NCBI GenBank assembly: GCA_020720045.1
Contig: DYPH01000008.1
Coordinates: 1-64,000 of the forward strand
Direction of reading: 5' to 3'
DNA: 64,000 nucleotides
Origin: Sorangium cellulosum
Lineage (GTDB): Bacteria > Myxococcota_A > Polyangia > Polyangiales > Polyangiaceae
Shown piece by piece: positions 53,277 to 61,700 of the stretch; within the stretch, counting starts at the first letter, position 1, and each line of letters starts with the position of its first letter. A program made the position numbers and the translations under genes. The notes below the pieces were generated by a model. It worked only from the letters and a program-made list of their open reading frames with translations, was not told the origin of the DNA and searched no databases.

Positions 53277-54113
53277 ATGCGCCGAATGCCCCCGCGCGTC
53301 ATCGCCGTCGATCCCGCCCTTGGTCCGTTGACGTGCGATGCACTGACGAAAGACTTTAACGTCTTCCAACGGGCAAAGGGGCATCGCTTCTCCGTCGATG
53401 ACGTAGCCACCGCCTACGTAGCCTACCGGGCCCGCGAGGGTGTCGCACCGAGCGACGCCCTCGACCTCGGCTGCGGACTCGGCTCGGTCCTGCTTCACCT
53501 TGCGTGGAAGTGGCCAGAAACGCGATTTGTCGGCGTGGAAGCGCAAGAACTCTCTTTCGCATTGGTCACGAAGAATATCGCGCACAATCAATTGCCCGAA
53601 TCGCGGGCAAGAGCGTTCCTTGGCGATCTCCGGAATCGCGACGTCTATGCTTCTGCCGTCCCACCCGACGGGTTTTCACTCATCACCGGTACCCCCCCGT
53701 ACTTCCCGCCAGATACGGCGGTCGATGCCCTCGACGTTCAGCGCGCGTATGCTCGGATCGAGTACCGCGGCGGGGTCGAAGCATACATTGAAGCGGCTGC
53801 CGGAGTCCTCGCCGATGATGGGATTTTCGTCCTTTGTGGGGACGCGCGTGCGACCCCGCGCGTTGCGAACTCCGCGGGAAAATTTCAGCTTTGTATCGTC
53901 GATGAAACCGTCATTGTTGCACGCGAAGGGAAGCCGGCCCTCTTCGCCGTTTGGACGCTCCGGCGGAACTCGGTCACCACCGCAGCGCCTTCGGCGCGAG
54001 CGCTGGTCATTCGGGATCTGCAAGGCGAACGTGCCCAGGGTTCGAGGGACCTTCGCGCCTTTTCCGGATTCCCCGAGGTCGAACGCACCGTCGAGTCACA
54101 CAAGCAGGGATGA
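53277..54113 (+). CDS. TrmN6-like adenine N6-methyltransferase (YfiC family)
   Basis: 278 residues. A class I SAM methyltransferase: GHRFSVDDVATAYVA, DLGCGLGSVLLHLA for SAM binding, and the catalytic TGTPPYFPP, matching the (N/D)PPY motif of N6-adenine methyltransferases. In E. coli TrmN6 modifies A37 of tRNA1(Val). The start is ATG 53277 or ATG 53286. It has no evident link to polysaccharide synthesis and overlaps the convergent DUF1294 gene by 18 bases. Confidence 0.87.
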   Translation: MRRMPPRVIAVDPALGPLTCDALTKDFNVFQRAKGHRFSVDDVATAYVAYRAREGVAPSDALDLGCGLGSVLLHLAWKWPETRFVGVEAQELSFALVTKNIAHNQLPESRARAFLGDLRNRDVYASAVPPDGFSLITGTPPYFPPDTAVDALDVQRAYARIEYRGGVEAYIEAAAGVLADDGIFVLCGDARATPRVANSAGKFQLCIVDETVIVAREGKPALFAVWTLRRNSVTTAAPSARALVIRDLQGERAQGSRDLRAFSGFPEVERTVESHKQG

Positions 54114-54515
54114 AAGCAGGAGGGCGTGAACGACCAGCGCTGTGCCGACGCCAAACCAGAAGACCGGCCGCGACGTCTTGTGGCGAAAGAGAACCATCGC
54201 AAAGGCGGCGCCAAGGCTTCCGAAGAGCCAGGCGGCTGCGAGCAGCGACGCCTCAGGGATTCGGAAACGGTCGCGCATTGCGAGCCGCTTGTCCCACGCG
54301 AAAAATAGAAATGCGGTCGCCTGACTCGTTGCCACGAAGAAAAGACCACTCGAAAGCGGGTCGGGCCGCTGGAGCGCACCACGGAGAAACGCGGCGAGCG
54401 CGGCCGCGAAAAGAACATGGAGGGTGAAGAAAAAAAGGACAGGCGCCCGCCGGACAAAGCGGGGCGCCTTCGAAGCCTCTGACGGGGATCGGGGTGCAGA
54501 CGGGGCGCGTGCCAT
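54096..54515 (-). CDS. DUF1294 small membrane protein
   Basis: 139 residues with four hydrophobic helices (about 25-43, 55-73, 88-107, 118-137). The DUF1294 hallmarks are present: FFAWDKRLAMRDRFRIPE, then LFGSLGAAFAMVLFRHKT and a final FWFGVGTALVVHALLL. The function of the family is unknown; it often accompanies cold-shock domains, here absent. It lies eight bases before the wzc-like stop, on the same strand, but probably separate. Confidence 0.85.
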   Translation of the reverse strand: MARAPSAPRSPSEASKAPRFVRRAPVLFFFTLHVLFAAALAAFLRGALQRPDPLSSGLFFVATSQATAFLFFAWDKRLAMRDRFRIPEASLLAAAWLFGSLGAAFAMVLFRHKTSRPVFWFGVGTALVVHALLLSSLLV

Positions 54516-54523
54516 GTCGCGCC

Positions 54524-56788
54524 TCAGTTCGGCGGCGGGGCGGCGTCGCCCCCCTCTTCCATCCCGGGAATGGTGCCAGCAGCATGACGGGGCGCGTAAC
54601 CTTCCCGCTTGTAATAATAATACTGGTAGTAGCCCTCTTCTTTTGCCAAATCGACGGCATTCAGGAGGGCCCCGAGCACCGGCGCGTCCACGTCGCGCAA
54701 GGCACGCATCCCCTGTTTTCCAAGAGCTCTTGTCGTCTGGAAGGCGCGGATCACGAAGATGACTCCGTCCACGAGCGTGGAGATGATCGCACTGTCAGCA
54801 ACGGCGGCGATCGGCGGGCTATCGAGAATGACCTTGTCGTAGCGCTGACCAAGAGCCTCCACGAACTGGCGAAACTTCACCGAGTGAAGCACGTCCCCGG
54901 GGTTGGGCGGAATCGGCCCCGAAGGCACACAGTCAAGATTCTCGACGATGGTCGGAAGCGCCACTTCGTCGAGCGTCGCCTCGCCAACAAGAACGTTTGT
55001 AATTCCGGCGTCACCAAGGCGGTCGAAGATTCGATGCAGACGCGGGCGACGCATGTCGCAATCGACGATGCACACGCGCTTCCCCGATTGGGCGAGCGAA
55101 ATCGCGAGTGAGCAGGCGACGGTGGTTTTCCCCTCCGACGGTGCCGCGCTCGTCACAAGGATGAGTCGGTGCGGGTTGTCCGGGTTCATGAAGAGGAGGT
55201 TCGTACGAACGGTACGCGCCGCCTCGGCAAGGCCGCTCAAAGGCCGCTCATGCACGTAGAGCTCAGGAGGAAGTACCGTCGGAGTCTCCTGGCGGCGCTT
55301 GCGCTTCTTCTTCGCCGTACGGTCGGCGCCGCCGAAGTCCTCGGCAGAGAGCGGCAGAAGGCCGAGGAACGTCGTCCCAAGGTAGGTCTCGACGTCATTC
55401 GGCGTGCGGATGGTGTTGTCGAGCTGCTCACGACCAATGGCGACGGCTAGTCCGACGAGAATGCCGACAACAAAGCCTACAAGTACATTCGTAGCAACTT
55501 TCGGCCGAATCGGAAATTTCGGCTCCGCGGGCGGGTCGACGAGACGAACATTATTGATGTTCATCATACGCGCCAGGTCCGCATTCTTCATTTGTTCAAT
55601 GAGAACGCCGTAGACCTTTTCATTCTGCGCGCGGTTACGATCGAGCCGGTGGTACTCGAGCTCTTTCAGGTTGAGGTCGACGGCGCGCTTTTTGGACTCT
55701 TCGTAGAGCCCCGACTCGCCGGACTCTTGGCGCTGAATCTGGGCGAGGTCGCGAGCGAGCGCCCCCTGAATGTTCTTAACTTCTTCGAGGAGGTCCTTCT
55801 TCGCCTGAGAGATCTTCTCGTCGACCCGCTTCACACTGGGGTGGTTGTCCCCCTTCCCCTCCGCAATCGCTTCGCGACGATCGCGGACAGCATCTTGGTA
55901 GTTCTTTCGAAGCTGCGCGAGAAACGCGTTGGAAAGGAGCTCGGAGGCGGGGAGTTGATCGGGATTTCCGTCGTTGACCTTCGCCAGTTCCGTGTATCGT
56001 GCAGACAATTCCTGGCGTTTGATGCGCGTCCGAGAGAGCGCCTCATCGTAGTGCTGCATCTCCAAGCGAATCATCTTCGAGACGTCTTCGGGAGAAGACG
56101 ACGGAAGGTCATTTTTTTTGCGGAATTCGTGAAGCTGATTCTCGTTCGTCTCGAGTTCGCCTTTGAAGTGTTCAAGCTGGGACGAGAGCCAAACGACAGC
56201 ATCGCTCGTTGCTGAGACCTGCTTGTCAAGATTCTGGGCGACATAGCCCCGCGCAACGGCGTCGCAAAGCTTCCGCGCCTGCGCAGGATTTCCGTCCTCG
56301 ACGTGGATCGTCACGAGGCGGCTTCCACGGGTCGGGTCGACGCGAAGGCGGGCTCGGAGCGCCCCGACCGCGTCTTCCATCGGGAGCGGGAGGACCGCCC
56401 CTTTTCCGGCGAAGTTCGCGTCCGTCGTAAGGGAAAGATCGCGGACCACTTGGGAGAGGACCCGGTCCGAAGAAATCAGGAGATACTGCGTTTCGTAATA
56501 CTCACGAATGTCGACGAATGCGCCGAAGAAGCGGGACTGATCCCCTTTCTCACCCATCGGCCGAATCACGTCCGGATCGAACTCGACGGTCGCCGACGCC
56601 TCATAAACGCGCGGAAGTGTTTTCGAATACAGCATCGAGCCGCCGCCGCCCAAGAGCGTGAGCGCAAGCACGAGGGGCCAGCTCTTTTTCAGCACAGTGA
56701 CGATCCAGAGGAAAGTCAGTGGTGAATCGTGGGCGAGCGCCTGCTGATCGGCTTTTTTTCGCTCTTTGGACGGGGTATTCGTCGACAT
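54524..56788 (-). CDS. Polysaccharide co-polymerase/BY-type tyrosine autokinase (Wzc/ExoP-like)
   Basis: 754 residues from ATG 56788 (a TTG 30 codons upstream is less likely). N-terminal Wzz domain with TM helices near 36-54 and 432-450 flanking a large periplasmic coiled-coil region, then a cytoplasmic kinase with Walker A SAAPSEGKTT (548-556), Walker A' IVDCDMRRPR (574-583) and Walker B KVILDSPPI (652-660). A C-terminal tyrosine cluster (Tyr720, 721, 723-726, 731) is the usual autophosphorylation site. BY kinases control chain length and export in Wzx/Wzy-dependent capsule and EPS synthesis. The promoter region is shared with the nucleotidyltransferase gene. Confidence 0.93.
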   Translation of the reverse strand: MSTNTPSKERKKADQQALAHDSPLTFLWIVTVLKKSWPLVLALTLLGGGGSMLYSKTLPRVYEASATVEFDPDVIRPMGEKGDQSRFFGAFVDIREYYETQYLLISSDRVLSQVVRDLSLTTDANFAGKGAVLPLPMEDAVGALRARLRVDPTRGSRLVTIHVEDGNPAQARKLCDAVARGYVAQNLDKQVSATSDAVVWLSSQLEHFKGELETNENQLHEFRKKNDLPSSSPEDVSKMIRLEMQHYDEALSRTRIKRQELSARYTELAKVNDGNPDQLPASELLSNAFLAQLRKNYQDAVRDRREAIAEGKGDNHPSVKRVDEKISQAKKDLLEEVKNIQGALARDLAQIQRQESGESGLYEESKKRAVDLNLKELEYHRLDRNRAQNEKVYGVLIEQMKNADLARMMNINNVRLVDPPAEPKFPIRPKVATNVLVGFVVGILVGLAVAIGREQLDNTIRTPNDVETYLGTTFLGLLPLSAEDFGGADRTAKKKRKRRQETPTVLPPELYVHERPLSGLAEAARTVRTNLLFMNPDNPHRLILVTSAAPSEGKTTVACSLAISLAQSGKRVCIVDCDMRRPRLHRIFDRLGDAGITNVLVGEATLDEVALPTIVENLDCVPSGPIPPNPGDVLHSVKFRQFVEALGQRYDKVILDSPPIAAVADSAIISTLVDGVIFVIRAFQTTRALGKQGMRALRDVDAPVLGALLNAVDLAKEEGYYQYYYYKREGYAPRHAAGTIPGMEEGGDAAPPPN

Positions 56789-56896
56789 GGTAAGGGTCCC
56801 TGGCCGGATGGTTCCGGAGGTAGCTGCCGCATTCGTTGCGGGAGTCCCCTTCGGTGTTCGCCGGTAGGTGGATGTCAAACTCCTTCAGGCTCCGCC

Positions 56897-56962
56897 CACT
56901 CTCAGGAGGGGCGGCGGCTCCGCGAGAGTGTGTCCCCGCGAACCCCGGTCACCGAAGTGACC
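56897..56962. promoter_or_regulatory. Dyad-containing region between wzc-like and nucleotidyltransferase genes
   Basis: Two inverted repeats lie in the 196-base divergent region: CACTCTC/GAGAGTG (56897-56903 with 56934-56940, extended by GGAG/CTCC inside) and GGTCAC-CGAA-GTGACC (56947-56962). They could be operators or leader hairpins for the BY-kinase gene or the divergent gene; no promoter consensus was assigned. Confidence 0.35.
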
Positions 56963-56984
56963 GTTCCAAAACCAAGTTCGGCCG

Positions 56985-57833
56985 ATGCCCCATACCACTC
57001 CTCTCCCATCGCCCCAAGCGTGGATTCTGCAAGCGAAGGGGGCCCGCGTCGCCGCTCGTGTTGTCCGCCTCTTGGAAGGGGCGGAAGTCCCTGCGCTCGT
57101 CGTGAAGGGCATCGCGACAGCCCATCTCCTCTACGCCGACCCCGCCCAGCGCCCCGTCTCTGACGTCGACCTCCGAATCCCGCCGTTTGCCTTCCGGCGC
57201 GCCCGGGAAGTCATCGCACTTTCGGGGTTTTCGGTCCGTTGGCATTCGAAGGCCTACGACAATCTCGTCTTCGATGTGGAGGGGGTCCCCGTCGACCTGG
57301 AGGCCCACATCGGGCCGCCAGGCCTTTGCCGACTTACCGTATTTGATCTGCTCGCTCGGGGGCGACGATTGTCGATTGGTGGCGAACTCGTGCGCATCCC
57401 AGAAACGACCGATCATGCGCTCTATTCGGCGGTAAATCTGTTCAAAGACAAGATCGAAGCGGCGTCCCCATGGGCGCGGGAAGACTTTCGTCGCCTCATA
57501 CTTGCCAATGATTTCAGCCCCTTAGCTTTCATCGAGCGCGCCGAGCGCGCCTCGATGGCTGCGATTGTCGCCTCCGTACTTAGCTATTTCACAGCGGATG
57601 AAGACGCGGCGGTCGCCGCGATGGCGTCAGAACTATTGGGGCGCCTGGCGCCGCCAGGATACGCGGCGCGTGCCCATCGCGCGATCTTGGCCGCAACGCG
57701 CGGTGCGCCAACCTCGTTCGCGGCGCGCGTTGCGACGCGGGCTGGCTCCGACGATCCGCGCCAGTGGCTCGGTGCGCTGCGGGCTGCCGCCTCCTTCGAA
57801 CGCGAAAAACGTCGAGCAAAATCAGACAATTAG
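56985..57833 (+). CDS. Nucleotidyltransferase-fold protein (NTP_transf_5-like)
   Basis: 282 residues. LVVKGIATAHLLYADPAQR and PVSDVDLRIPP carry the 'KG' and 'SDxDLR' signatures of uncharacterised nucleotidyltransferases found in exopolysaccharide and lasso-peptide loci. The two Asp in DVDLR would hold metal. Positioned between wzc and the ABC exporter, it probably belongs to polymer assembly or its regulation, though its substrate is unknown. The stop is 5 bases from the convergent ABC transporter stop. Confidence 0.8.
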   Translation: MPHTTPLPSPQAWILQAKGARVAARVVRLLEGAEVPALVVKGIATAHLLYADPAQRPVSDVDLRIPPFAFRRAREVIALSGFSVRWHSKAYDNLVFDVEGVPVDLEAHIGPPGLCRLTVFDLLARGRRLSIGGELVRIPETTDHALYSAVNLFKDKIEAASPWAREDFRRLILANDFSPLAFIERAERASMAAIVASVLSYFTADEDAAVAAMASELLGRLAPPGYAARAHRAILAATRGAPTSFAARVATRAGSDDPRQWLGALRAAASFEREKRRAKSDN

Positions 57834-57838
57834 GGGTA

Positions 57839-59590
57839 CTAGCCGTTTCCTAGACGGACCGTCTCGTCCGCATACGTGAGTATTCCGGCCCGGTGACTGA
57901 CGAGGATCGTCGTGCAGCGGCCGCGGAGGGCACGCAGCGACGAGGCGATCTCAAGCTCGGTCGCCTCGTCGAGATTCGCTGAGGCTTCGTCGAGAATGAG
58001 GACTTGCGGACGATTGAGGAGCGCGCGCGCGAGGCACAAACGCTGTTTTTGCCCGGCACTCAAACCCGAACCGTCTTCTTCAAGCGGGTGCTCGAGCCCG
58101 CGGTCCATCGCACGCACGGCGACGTCCAGTTTCGCTTCAGCAAGCGCCGCCCAGATGAGGTCGTCGGCCACCTCCCCTGCGAGGCCGTAGGTGAGGTTTT
58201 CGCGAAGCGTGCCTTCAATCAAAAAGGCTTCTGCACCGACGTAGCCAACCCGAACATCGGTTCGCGCGAAGTAGGTTGCCGGGCTGTCGCCATCAAGAGT
58301 GACCGCTCCAGTGGTCGGCTCTGCAAGGCCCAAAACCAGCGAAAGTAGCGTACTTTTCCCGACGCCGCTCGGCCCAACAATGGCGAACTGGGTTCCGCTT
58401 GGGATCGCCAAGGAGATCCCTGAGAATACCTCGTCGCGCGCGCCTGGGTACCGATAGCCGACGGTAGAAAGAAGGATTTCCGGCGGCGCAATGTTTGTTG
58501 CGAAGGAAGCGGCTCGATCGATCGGCGGTTTAGCTTCTTTCGTTGCCTGCTCGATCTCTTCGGGCGTGAAGCCTGCGAGAAAGTCGAGGCACGAGAAAAG
58601 CTGTGGCGAATACTGATTGGCGATTGAAAAATGCTGCACACTCCCACTGAGTGACTGCACAAACCGCATAAAAAGGTAGAGAAACGAAAGGAGCACGAGG
58701 CCCGGTGTGTGGAAAACCGCACGGCCGACAAGGACAATCCCAAGAATGAGAAGGACGCCGACGAACGGAGGCGTCACGCTCACCAAGTTCCCGAGATGAG
58801 TCGCGCGTACCGCGTGCCCTGCATACGCGTCGACGTTCCCAACAAGGCGCCGGTGCTCGTCGGGCTCGGTTCGCAGCGTACGTACGAGAAACTGATTGCG
58901 CGCGATACGCACGATTCCTTCGGTAAGCGCCGAAAGTTCCTCAGGAACTCGGCTGGCGATCTGATTTGCTTTTCGCCCCAACACCTTCGTGACGACGCCG
59001 ATCACGACGAGTCCAACAAGGGAACACAGCGCCTCTTTCCACGCCGCGGCAAGGAGGATCAGAAACAGGCAACTCGCCTGAATCAAATACGAAAAGCTGT
59101 TCGCCCCGGAGAACGAGGCCTGCGAGGCCTTGATGAAATACTCACCGACGCGGCTCGACACTTCTGCGGCAGAAACGGCACGTTTGCCCTTCCGGAGGAG
59201 CATGTCGAAGACGGCGATGCGACGAAGGCGCGCCGTGATCGATTCCTGCGCGACATAGGTCGACTGCCAGGAGAGGTACTGGGCCGTCGCTCGAAGGAAG
59301 GCGGCGAGCGTCAGGAAGATGCCGAAGGAGATCGGTGTAAGATGCAGGCGTTCCAGGAAGCCGATCGTCTTGATGTCGGCCTGCAAGATATCGAGACTCT
59401 TCAAAAATAATTGCAAGAAGAGTGCAACCGCCAGTTCAATAGCGGCCAGCGAGATCGACCCGACGACGCCAACGGAGAGCCACGTCAACGCCTTCCGACC
59501 GAGGAGCGATGGGACCAGACGCACCCGTGCGCCGACGGTGCGAGGGAGGGGGCGCGCGAGCGGTTCGGTCGAAGACGAAAGTTCTGCCAC
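57839..59590 (-). CDS. ABC transporter, fused membrane and ATPase domains
   Basis: 583 residues from a GTG. An N-terminal six-helix exporter domain (about 36-330) and a nucleotide-binding domain with Walker A GPSGVGKST, signature LSAGQKQR (the usual second Gly is Ala), Walker B VLILDEASANLD and H-loop VSHR. Half-transporters of this type work as homodimers exporting lipid-linked sugars, peptides or lipids. Here it could flip the polysaccharide repeat unit, as no Wzx is seen. It is divergent from a GT4 gene. Confidence 0.9.
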   Translation of the reverse strand: MAELSSSTEPLARPLPRTVGARVRLVPSLLGRKALTWLSVGVVGSISLAAIELAVALFLQLFLKSLDILQADIKTIGFLERLHLTPISFGIFLTLAAFLRATAQYLSWQSTYVAQESITARLRRIAVFDMLLRKGKRAVSAAEVSSRVGEYFIKASQASFSGANSFSYLIQASCLFLILLAAAWKEALCSLVGLVVIGVVTKVLGRKANQIASRVPEELSALTEGIVRIARNQFLVRTLRTEPDEHRRLVGNVDAYAGHAVRATHLGNLVSVTPPFVGVLLILGIVLVGRAVFHTPGLVLLSFLYLFMRFVQSLSGSVQHFSIANQYSPQLFSCLDFLAGFTPEEIEQATKEAKPPIDRAASFATNIAPPEILLSTVGYRYPGARDEVFSGISLAIPSGTQFAIVGPSGVGKSTLLSLVLGLAEPTTGAVTLDGDSPATYFARTDVRVGYVGAEAFLIEGTLRENLTYGLAGEVADDLIWAALAEAKLDVAVRAMDRGLEHPLEEDGSGLSAGQKQRLCLARALLNRPQVLILDEASANLDEATELEIASSLRALRGRCTTILVSHRAGILTYADETVRLGNG

Positions 59591-59653
59591 AAGGCCGTTC
59601 GAGGTATCGCGAAGCGCGCCCGCAACGCTAGCGAGATCGGCTAAGAGGCGTCC

Positions 59654-60775
59654 GTGGCTCGCCTACTGTACGTCGTCAATCATACGGGATTCTTCCTCTC
59701 CCACCGTCTCCCCTTAGCGCTCGCCGCCCGCGCAGCTGGCCACGATGTCCATGTGGCGACCGGTCCCGACGGCCGCGAAGACGAACTCCGCGCCACCGGT
59801 CTCCCCTACCACGAGCTCCCGCTTTCACGGACGGGGCGCGACCCTGCCGCGGAAGCACGGACCGTCGGCGCGCTCGTCTATCTTTACCGTAAAATTCGGC
59901 CGGATATCGTGCATCACGTCACGATTAAGCCGGTACTCTACGGCGGAATCGCAGCAAAGATCGCGCGCGTTCCGGGTGTAGTTCATGCAGTTTCCGGACT
60001 TGGCTACGTGTTCCTCGCTCCCGGAAAAGCGGCAGAAGTTCGGCGCCGTGCAATCCTTGCAGGATACAAGCTCTCACTTGCGGGACGCAAGACATTTACC
60101 ATCTTTCAAAACGAAGATGACCGCGGGCTCTTTCTTCGCGCTGGCGCCGTAAAGACCGCGCAAACGGTATTGATTCGGGGCTCTGGTGTCGACATTGAAA
60201 CGTTTGCCCCGACGCCGGAACCGGAAGGGACCCCCGTCATCGTTTTGCCGAGCCGACTCCTCCGTGACAAGGGGGTTGGGGAGTTTGTCGAAGCGGCGCG
60301 AATCCTTAAGCGTGGCGGCCTCGAAGCACGATTCGTCCTCGTCGGCGATACCGACCGGAACCCCGCCTCCTTTGCTCCGTCAGAAATCGACGCGTGGGTT
60401 CGCGAAGGCGTCGTTGAGTGGTGGGGGCACCGCCGCGACATGCCGACGGTGCTCGCGGCGAGCCACATCGTCTGCCTCCCGTCCTATCGCGAGGGAATGC
60501 CAAAGGCCCTCCTGGAGGGGATGGCGGCCGGACGACCGATCGTGACGACCGATGTGCCGGGCTGCAGGGACGTTGTCACCGATGGGGACAACGGCCTCCT
60601 GGTTCCCGCGAAATCCTCAGAACAACTCGCGAAAGCGCTCGATCGCCTGGTCGGCGATCAAGCACTCCGTGCTCGCCTTGGCGCTCGAAGCCGGAGCCGG
60701 GCCGTCGAGGAATTCTCGCTCGCGAAAGTCGTCACGGAACAGCTTGCACTTTACACGCGAATCCTCGCGATGTAG
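59654..60775 (+). CDS. Glycosyltransferase family 4 protein
   Basis: 373 residues from a GTG. N-terminal VNHTGFFLSHRLPLALAARA and the GT-B donor domain with PSRLLRDKGVGEFVEAA and PSYREGMPKALLEGMAAG then GRPIVTTDVPGC (E-x7-E donor motif present). It resembles PglA-type N-acetylgalactosaminyl transferases, which add the second sugar to an undecaprenyl-linked acceptor. Sugar identity is not certain. It converges with the ferritin-like gene (6 bases). Confidence 0.9.
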   Translation: MARLLYVVNHTGFFLSHRLPLALAARAAGHDVHVATGPDGREDELRATGLPYHELPLSRTGRDPAAEARTVGALVYLYRKIRPDIVHHVTIKPVLYGGIAAKIARVPGVVHAVSGLGYVFLAPGKAAEVRRRAILAGYKLSLAGRKTFTIFQNEDDRGLFLRAGAVKTAQTVLIRGSGVDIETFAPTPEPEGTPVIVLPSRLLRDKGVGEFVEAARILKRGGLEARFVLVGDTDRNPASFAPSEIDAWVREGVVEWWGHRRDMPTVLAASHIVCLPSYREGMPKALLEGMAAGRPIVTTDVPGCRDVVTDGDNGLLVPAKSSEQLAKALDRLVGDQALRARLGARSRSRAVEEFSLAKVVTEQLALYTRILAM

Positions 60776-60781
60776 GCGCTC

Positions 60782-61555
60782 TCAGCGGGACCAAATCGAG
60801 GCAGCGACCTGTTCCAGCAGCGCTTCGGCGGCGGCCCGGTTGGGGACTCCGGCGACCGCTTCGACGACCGGCACCAACTCGACGACCACAATGCTGCGGA
60901 GTTCCGCGATGGCGGCCCGTTCCGCGCGCATCAGTGTCCCGCGGGCTTCGGGGGTAAGCCGGGCGTCGAACCACGCACGCAATTCGCAAGCAAACTCCAC
61001 ATGGGCCGTCCCGTCGTGGGCCAAAATCGCAAAGACTTTCCGCACGAGCGAGTCATCGGCCGCGAGCGCTTGATGCCACGCGACGACGGCGCCGTACCCT
61101 TCGCGCACGCAGCCTTGAACGACGTTCTCGCGCGCGCGCTCAAGGAGGGGCCGGAGGAGGTCATCTTCCACGAGGGGCGGAGGCGCACAAACTGGCGGAA
61201 CTTCAACAGCATGACGTGCGGCAAGCTCACCAAGGAGCGAAGCGTGATTCGTCGCGGCTCGGGCGCACGCACGAGCGCGGACGTGAAGCTGCGGGGGCGC
61301 CTCGTCGGCCGCGAGCTCGGCCGCGATGCGGTCAAAGTCGTGGACGCTGGCGTGCGCGAAGTAGGCCAGACCGGCGTAGAAGGTCCCGAGGGCACGGTCG
61401 TCGTCGATGGACGCGCCCGCCAAAATCGAAGGAAGTGGGGGCGCTTCCAAGCCATTCGGCCGACGCGGCACTGCCAGGAAACCCGGGCGGAGCACGGAGC
61501 CAAGGTCACGCAGATGGGGTTCAGCGTTCGATTCCGGTTCCTTCGGCGCGTTCAT
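60782..61555 (-). CDS. Ferritin-like fold protein
   Basis: 257 residues from ATG 61555. The central and C-terminal regions form long amphipathic helices with His/Glu pairs spaced as in ferritin-like di-iron folds: FAHASVHDFDRIAAELAAD, then RAATNHASLLGELA, then GYGAVVAWHQAL, then DGTAHVEFACELRAWFD. Similar proteins are common in Myxococcota with no tested function. The longer in-frame upstream extension is Cys/Arg-rich and rejected. The iron ligands are not certain enough to claim activity. Confidence 0.65.
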   Translation of the reverse strand: MNAPKEPESNAEPHLRDLGSVLRPGFLAVPRRPNGLEAPPLPSILAGASIDDDRALGTFYAGLAYFAHASVHDFDRIAAELAADEAPPQLHVRARACARAATNHASLLGELAARHAVEVPPVCAPPPLVEDDLLRPLLERARENVVQGCVREGYGAVVAWHQALAADDSLVRKVFAILAHDGTAHVEFACELRAWFDARLTPEARGTLMRAERAAIAELRSIVVVELVPVVEAVAGVPNRAAAEALLEQVAASIWSR

Positions 61556-61700
61556 CGCGGGACAGCATACGTGATTTCGCACCGGCCACTCCAGAGACCG
61601 TGAATGCGGGCCGCCAGAAGTGCACCGAGAAGGCGGAGAACGGCAGAAGATTGCCCCCAAAAACCGAGCTACTTGCGATTGTTCAATTCGCGAAAACACG

